DNA of 18,129 nucleotides, from assembly GCA_046734315.1 (NCBI GenBank), contig JBKPQY010000276.1, positions 1 through 18,129 on the forward strand, written 5' to 3'. The notes under the pieces were generated by a model. It was not told where the DNA came from. It made no database searches and worked only from the letters and a program-made list of their open reading frames with translations. This DNA comes from DASXRA01 sp046734315 (lineage in GTDB: Bacteria; Actinomycetota; Actinomycetes; Mycobacteriales; Jatrophihabitantaceae). Positions 15,301 to 18,129 of the stretch are shown in pieces. The position numbers were made by a program, and so were the translations under genes. Every line of letters begins with the position of its first letter. Position 1 is the stretch's first letter.

Positions 15301-15586
15301 TCCGCCGTCCGTCACTCTGTCAAAGGGCGCGAGCGTGAGCCAGCCCGACTGCACCAGCGTGCACTGCCACTACCTGCACATCACGATGCACAACTTCCCC
15401 AGCGGCACGTACCGCGTCGACTGCATGCAGAACAACACCAAGTTCGACACCGGCAACATCACGGTGAGCGCCACCGCCGACAAGGATCTTGCCTGCTACA
15501 ACGGCAACAACGCTGATGTCTTCCTGCGGGTCTACTACAACGGGAACGTGGACTCGAATCACGTGAACCCGTTCCAGGACTGGTGA
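9371..15586 (+). CDS. Giant membrane-anchored surface protein with cadherin/Ig-like and FN3-like repeats
   Basis: A 2071-residue, predominantly extracellular protein. Layout: short basic cytosolic N-terminus and one hydrophobic helix (about 12-34), either signal anchor or signal peptide; a beta-rich, propeller-like region (about 45-380); a Lys/Pro hinge (378-399); eleven tandem modules of 90-103 residues starting near 400, 499, 597, 699, 799, 900, 998, 1095, 1185, 1288 and 1391; five FN3-like domains starting near 1491, 1577, 1670, 1769 and 1874; and a Cys-rich C-terminal domain (1977-2071). Several modules carry the cadherin-like NDxDPDGD motif (for example 824-834 and around 931 and 1121), suggesting calcium binding. 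FN3 signatures include GLANGxxYxxxVRAxN. No LPXTG motif or C-terminal anchor is seen. GTG 9371 has GGGGG 7 nt upstream; GTG 9377 is an alternative. The gene starts 48 nt after the kinase and ends just before moxR. The precise function is unknown; a fibre, adhesin or wall-spanning scaffold is plausible. Confidence 0.93.
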   Translation: MNVAKFLSRRRGAVTAATVVAVAAAGLIGYAVHAVGYTARHVDLNDGGIWVTNNAEGLYGRLNKPVGQLDAGFFPPGGAQTSYTVDVVQDGSAVLAVDKGQGKLYPVDVVDGKAVDTQAASVSGNDAVALSGGTAAVLDPATGKLWGARVSDTDLSGIAALDSSAKPLTTVGAGADLAVADDGTIFAASASSQTLVTIRPTDAGFAKPAVAQLHRQMSGLALTAVGDTPVILDAEGGAVLLPGGRVLPLPAGVAGTDAILQQPGAHADAVYVANSSSLIKVPLNGDSAVTLYNGAAGTPARPVLLGDCVHAAWGGAPGTYARSCEGKPAGAQKVPSHQKLSQPVFRVNRGQIVLNDLVSGGVWIVDSTVQEVDDWQAIRPPKPKPNSKKPNKPTHQKQPCAQDRPPQPRADTLGARPGRTTVLHVTDNDSDPCGYLLAVSAVTGVDGGAAASISGDGQTVQVAVPSGATSDIHFKYSVSDGHGLAASTDVTVRIQRGDANEAPTLRTGYKPTTWSVAAGGELTVPVLGDWRDYDGDPLALTGATADAGSAAATPDGSIVFSAPGDAGVQTIHYQVTDGIADPVQGALKVKVLSRNSLDAVPATAEPDVARAVIGKPVTITPLANDVPGSDPTDPSAKLTVAAPLPQPVGATVTTDLAGGTVTVTPQHIGTLSLKYQAAFGSAKLSTGLIRVDVTADPSRALPPVAMPDTAVLHGQQAQTVDVLANDFDPSGDVLVVQRAVPVDDNAGLEVAVLQGHWLRIWSTQPVSPGVRLIQYIVTDGVAPPVTGQVSVLQLPTPQTDSPPTPIDDLATVRAGDTVDVPVLDNDIDPDGDPLTLRPGKLVTTPDLGAGYVDGTVVRYAAPPAVSTPTQVVVDYVVADPSGASAVGHARITVNPLPPDAAHDQPPAPAPITRAVVAGDQMTITVPWTGVDPDGDAVTVTGIATAPQLGRVMSIGPTTITYQAYPLAAGTDTFSYTVSDRYGLSGAATIRIGVVPPGDPQPPVAVDDQVTAAPGATVHVAVLGNDLVAPDDVVTIAPLNTTNEPVPAGVSLSDDRVVVKAPPATGKPLIVSYAITDGTGGSSVAQVIVNSQPHYDIPPVARDDVAKVTPGATSTTVDVLANDDDPDGSADDLTISRAFAVGARVVARKLVVPVQAFPQVVAYEVRDKGGASAMGLVHVPGNGTAAPHVRPDAPAIQLAAGGSKTIRVADYVVDPAGKAVRLTTTDRIWGSPPDGLAVASKDQTTLLLTARKRYQGPAAAVFEVTDGTSLSDPRAQQAVIALPVQVGTPQPVLRCPTSTLTAVQGGAPLKIDLATVCHVWLDDPSTLDQLDFTSSWAKQPRGVSLAKDSNSKVTITPGAQARPGATGTLKIGVAGSDATATLNVRVIKAPPPTVTPITVRGLRAGASQTVDLRQYVQSPIQGATITALSVKQLSGSALSARAGGPIVTLSAPRGNIHGTMTFDVVVTDVPGAGHDDRHVVGRMTVEVLGLPGTPGRPSIQSVTSHTVVVAFTAPASNGAPLDEIDLRDSRGGTHSCPASPCTVGGLANGKSYTFTVRAHNVVGWGAFSAPSAAGKPDQVPDAVGGVTATAKDQSAAVSWPAGHVDGSPITSYQVQTSPAPSSGQPVTSVRGTSTTVAGLANGTTYSIRVRALNAQGPGTWGGAAKVIPFGRPPAMAAPTAAGADSADNAEKAITVRWQPADGNGRSITKYTVTQYRNGAAAGTRTASGTSTAFSGLANDGSKYSYAVTATNSANLTAPASAKSNQVLATAPPATVGSVSAADHDSANMNGYDGTIHVTFTLPQPHGASLTRVDYQLNTGGSGSWGSPGTPGTQVTESIGGLSNSSTYSAQVRGCNEAGQCGAWSPGSNAVTPFGPMANPSASGSHSGCTSQGATTGSVTFSWSGGSGNGRTATYQTSLDGGGWAGQGQVPNGGSITGTFNCNTTHTFQVRIVRSIDGQTQIAGPVSAPSQTLPAAPPIPPSVTLSKGASVSQPDCTSVHCHYLHITMHNFPSGTYRVDCMQNNTKFDTGNITVSATADKDLACYNGNNADVFLRVYYNGNVDSNHVNPFQDW

Positions 15587-15588
15587 CG

Positions 15589-15593
15589 AGGAG
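15589..15593 (+). promoter_or_regulatory. Ribosome binding site deciding the MoxR start
   Basis: AGGAG at 15589-15593 lies only 2 nt before ATG 15596, too close for efficient initiation, but 8 nt before the in-frame GTG at 15602. The spacing favours GTG 15602. The site begins 3 nt after the stop of the giant gene, which supports coupled translation. Confidence 0.6.
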
Positions 15594-15601
15594 ATATGCC
15601 C

Positions 15602-16573
15602 GTGAACGAGATGACGCCCGATCAGGCGACGTGGTTCGCCGACGTGTTCGGTCGGCTCGCCGCCAACATCGGGCATGCCGTGCTGGGCAAACAGCACGTG
15701 GTGCGGCTGGCGCTCACCTGCCTGATCTCCGAGGGCCACCTCCTGCTCGAGGACTTCCCCGGGACCGGCAAGACGAGCCTGGCCAAGGCGCTGGCCAACA
15801 CGGTGCACGGGTCCAATTCGCGGATCCAGTTCACCCCCGACCTGCTGCCCTCCGACGTCACCGGCGTGACGATCTACGACCAGCACAAGCAGACATTCGA
15901 CTTCCACCCGGGGCCGGTGTTCTCGACGATCGTGCTGGCCGACGAGATCAACCGCGCCTCGCCCAAGACCCAGTCGGCACTGCTCGAGGTCATGGAGGAG
16001 AACCGGGTGACCGTCGACGGCGTGTCGCACAACGTGGGCCGGCCGTTCATGGTGATCGCGACACAGAACCCGATCGAGCAGGCCGGAACGTATCGGCTGC
16101 CCGAGGCGCAGCTTGACCGGTTCCTGATGAAGACGAGCATCGGCTACCCGGATCACGAGGCCACGGTGGCGCTCCTCCGCGAGTCCGCTGTACGCGACCG
16201 TACGGTCGCGGTTCAGGCGGTGGTCACGTCGGAGCAGATCTCCGAGATGGCCAAGCTCGCGGCCGGCGTGCACGCAGACGGGGCCGTGCTCGCCTATGTC
16301 AGCAGGCTGGCTGAGGAATCGCGCCGGCATCAGCACGTAAAGCTCGGTCTGTCGGTGCGCGGCTGCCTGGCCATGGTGCGCGGCGCCAAGACCTGGGCAG
16401 CCTCGCTGGGCCGCAACTTCGTGACCCCGGACGACGTCAAGGAGCTTGCCGTGGCGGTGCTCAGCCACCGCATTCTGCTCGACGCGGAGGCCCAGTTCGC
16501 CGGGACCACCGTGTACGAGGTGATCGACGCGATCCTTGCCGCAGTCGTGCCGCCTACGGAGAGAGCCGCTTAG
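15602..16573 (+). CDS. MoxR-family AAA+ ATPase
   Basis: A cytosolic ATPase of the MoxR group, 323 residues from GTG 15602 (325 if ATG 15596 is used). Features numbered from GTG: Walker A in EDFPGTGKT with Lys57, Walker B VLADEIN with Asp114-Glu115, sensor 1 ATQNP near 153, arginine-finger region RLPEAQLDRF near 165, and sensor 2 LSVRG in the C-terminal lid. Length and motifs are normal for the family. MoxR ATPases act as chaperone-like remodelling factors, often with vWA-containing partners and commonly next to DUF58 and transglutaminase genes, as here. The target in this operon could be the giant surface protein or the membrane components, but that is inference. The gene follows the giant gene by 15 nt and is followed after 3 nt by the DUF58 gene, so the three are almost certainly cotranscribed. 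Confidence 0.93.
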   Translation: MNEMTPDQATWFADVFGRLAANIGHAVLGKQHVVRLALTCLISEGHLLLEDFPGTGKTSLAKALANTVHGSNSRIQFTPDLLPSDVTGVTIYDQHKQTFDFHPGPVFSTIVLADEINRASPKTQSALLEVMEENRVTVDGVSHNVGRPFMVIATQNPIEQAGTYRLPEAQLDRFLMKTSIGYPDHEATVALLRESAVRDRTVAVQAVVTSEQISEMAKLAAGVHADGAVLAYVSRLAEESRRHQHVKLGLSVRGCLAMVRGAKTWAASLGRNFVTPDDVKELAVAVLSHRILLDAEAQFAGTTVYEVIDAILAAVVPPTERAA

Positions 16574-16576
16574 ACC

Positions 16577-17830
16577 GTGCCACGCCTCACCGACACCTGG
16601 TCGACGCTCGCCTCGACGCTGACCCGCCCTGACGGGCCCGCGGCGGGCGTGGTCGAACGCACGTCGCGCGCGGCGCGCGTGGTCCGCCGCGTCGTCACTC
16701 CGTTCGGCTGGGCGGTGCTGGCGATCATGGTCGCCGCGTGGGTGATCGGCTGGCAGCTCGGCTGGCGTGAGGCGATGCTGCTCGCCGCGGCGTGCCTGCT
16801 GCTGCTCGTGATGTCGCTGGTCTTCTTGATCGGACGGGCCACGCTTTCCGTCCGCGTGCTGCTCCAGCCCCGACGCGTCTCGGTCGGCGCACCCGCCGCC
16901 GGGCAGGTCAGCGTCACGAACGTCTCGCCGCGGCGCATGTGGCCGATCCGCCTGGAGCTGCGGGTCGGCGCCACCGTCGCACGATTCAACCTGCCCTCAC
17001 TGCCGGGCGGACGGCAGCATGATGAGCTGTTCGTGATCCCGACGACGCGACGTGCGGTGGTCCCGGTCGGCCCGGCCCTGACAGTGCGCGGCGACCCGCT
17101 CGGGCTGATGCGGCGCGAGGTTGCCTGGACAGGTGTCACCGAGCTCTTCGTACACCCGCGCATCGTGGGGCTCGACCCGCTCAGCTCCGGCCTGCTGCGC
17201 GACCTGGAGGGGCAGACCTCGAACGCTGTGTCGATGAGCGACCTCGCGTTCCATGCGTTGCGGGACTACGCATCGGGTGACGACCGCCGCTACATCCACT
17301 GGCGGACGTCGGCGCGGACCGGGCAGCTCATGGTCCGCCAGTTCGTCGATACCCGGCGTATTCACGCCACCGTGGTCGTCGACGGACGCCCGGCCAGCTA
17401 CGCCACCGAAGACGAGTTCGAACTGGCGCTCTCCGCTGCCGGCTCGATCGCCGTGCGGGCCATCCAGGATGAGCAGCAGGCGAGCATGATCGCCGCCCGG
17501 GAGGCGGTAGCCGACGGCACCACCCAGCAGATCCTCGACGGGCTCACCCGCGCCGACTTTGCCGACGACGCCGACCTGGCGACCCTCGCCGGCGGGGTGC
17601 TCGGGACTGCCCCGGACACCAGCCTCGCGGTACTGATCACCGGTTCGATCGTGCCGTTCAGCGTGGTGCGGCGCGCCGGCGCCGCGCTGCCCCCGGAGAT
17701 CGACACGGTCGCGCTGCGCGTCGACCCCGCCGCCGACCCCGGCATGACAACGGTCGGCGAGATGACCGTGCTCACCCTTCGCGCGCTCAACGACCTGCCG
17801 GCACTCATGCGGGTGATGGCCGAGAAGTGA
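16577..17830 (+). CDS. DUF58 membrane-associated protein
   Basis: A 417-residue protein with two adjacent membrane helices (about 43-60 and 65-86), a beta-rich middle region (about 90-200), then the DUF58 signature: LRDYASGDDRRYIHWRTSAR begins near residue 228 and continues to GQLMVRQF at 249-256. A vWA-like region follows (about 260-410), but where a MIDAS DxSxS motif would be, it has VVVDGRPAS (Asp269 to Ser274), so metal binding is probably degenerate. DUF58 proteins are usual partners of MoxR ATPases in envelope-related operons, but their biochemical role is not well defined. GTG 16577 lies 3 nt after the moxR stop, with GGAGAGAG (16558-16565) inside the end of moxR as ribosome binding site. 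The stop overlaps the next gene start by 4 nt (GTGA). Confidence 0.92.
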   Translation: MPRLTDTWSTLASTLTRPDGPAAGVVERTSRAARVVRRVVTPFGWAVLAIMVAAWVIGWQLGWREAMLLAAACLLLLVMSLVFLIGRATLSVRVLLQPRRVSVGAPAAGQVSVTNVSPRRMWPIRLELRVGATVARFNLPSLPGGRQHDELFVIPTTRRAVVPVGPALTVRGDPLGLMRREVAWTGVTELFVHPRIVGLDPLSSGLLRDLEGQTSNAVSMSDLAFHALRDYASGDDRRYIHWRTSARTGQLMVRQFVDTRRIHATVVVDGRPASYATEDEFELALSAAGSIAVRAIQDEQQASMIAAREAVADGTTQQILDGLTRADFADDADLATLAGGVLGTAPDTSLAVLITGSIVPFSVVRRAGAALPPEIDTVALRVDPAADPGMTTVGEMTVLTLRALNDLPALMRVMAEK

Positions 17831-18129
17831 CCGCCAACCCCAGTCGTCACCAGGCCGCGTCGCAACGTCGCTCGGCAAGCCTGGTTGCGCAGCTGGGCGA
17901 GCCGGTACTGCTGGCGGGCCTGTGCGTGCTCGCGCTGCTCGTACTGCGCACGACCTACGGCGGCACCGGTTACCTCATCAGCGGCGCCGCCGGCATCGCC
18001 ACCGGGCTCGTGCTGAGCTACGGCGCCGTAGCGCTCGGCGTGCCGGCACTGGCGGTTGCCGTCGCGACGGTGGGCGCCTACTTCCTGGTCGGGCTGGCGG
18101 TGCCCGGGCCGAGGTCGTTCGCCGGGCTG
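17827..18129 (+). CDS. Polytopic membrane protein, probable transglutaminase-like (TgpA-type) protein, N-terminal part
   Basis: An open frame from GTG 17827 to the right edge (101 codons) that overlaps the DUF58 stop by 4 nt, a strong sign of translational coupling. After a polar N-terminus (about 1-22), three hydrophobic segments are seen (about 27-42, 47-66 and 68-92), with TYGGTGYL at the first loop. In conserved actinobacterial operons, MoxR and DUF58 are followed by a membrane protein with several N-terminal helices and an extracytoplasmic transglutaminase domain. The position and hydrophobic N-terminus fit that family, but the catalytic Cys-His-Asp domain would lie beyond the window, so this assignment rests mainly on context. 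Confidence 0.72.
   Translation, partial: MTANPSRHQAASQRRSASLVAQLGEPVLLAGLCVLALLVLRTTYGGTGYLISGAAGIATGLVLSYGAVALGVPALAVAVATVGAYFLVGLAVPGPRSFAGL

Noticed and set aside
1..18129. CRISPR array, tRNA/rRNA genes or insertion sequences
   Set aside because: I saw no regularly spaced identical repeats, no tRNA cloverleaf with TTCRA-type arm, no rRNA-like sequence and no transposase motif or flanking terminal inverted repeats. The reading was by eye only.

Overview
The window is GC-rich throughout, with coding regions strongly biased to G/C in third codon positions, GTG starts at several genes, few T-rich terminators and TANNNT boxes placed directly before start codons. With the gene content (actinobacterial Ser/Thr kinase/PP2C/FHA set, a PAC2 protein divergent from metH as in Mycobacterium tuberculosis Rv2124c/Rv2125), this points to a high-GC member of Actinomycetota. 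I cannot name the genus.

Left part (1-4687, minus strand). A secreted DUF11-repeat protein is cut by the left edge. Upstream of it lies about 580 bp without a convincing gene, holding a GTCACAGC direct repeat, an 18-bp palindrome, a very stable hairpin, a perfect tandem 11-mer and the likely metH terminator. Then comes a complete cobalamin-dependent methionine synthase (metH).

Middle (4688-5596, plus strand). A PAC2-family protein is transcribed divergently from metH. Both genes look leaderless.

Right part (5720 to the right edge, plus strand). Seven closely spaced genes form one apparent operon: PP2C phosphatase, FHA/zinc-ribbon protein, membrane Ser/Thr kinase with an external FN3-like domain, a 2071-residue surface protein (membrane anchor, propeller-like region, Lys/Pro hinge, about eleven ~100-residue cadherin/Ig-like repeats, five FN3-like domains, Cys-rich C-terminal domain), MoxR AAA+ ATPase, DUF58 protein, and the start of a polytopic membrane protein that is probably a transglutaminase. 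Junctions range from a 4-nt overlap to 48 nt and no strong terminator is visible between them.

The operon is the most interesting content. Kinase, phosphatase and FHA reader make a complete reversible phosphorylation circuit. MoxR, DUF58 and transglutaminase-type proteins form a recurrent envelope module. Between the two sits a very long extracellular fibre-like protein built partly from the same fold as the kinase ectodomain. A reasonable hypothesis is a phosphorylation-controlled system that assembles, cross-links or senses a surface fibre. Neither the function nor the fibre's biology can be read from sequence alone.
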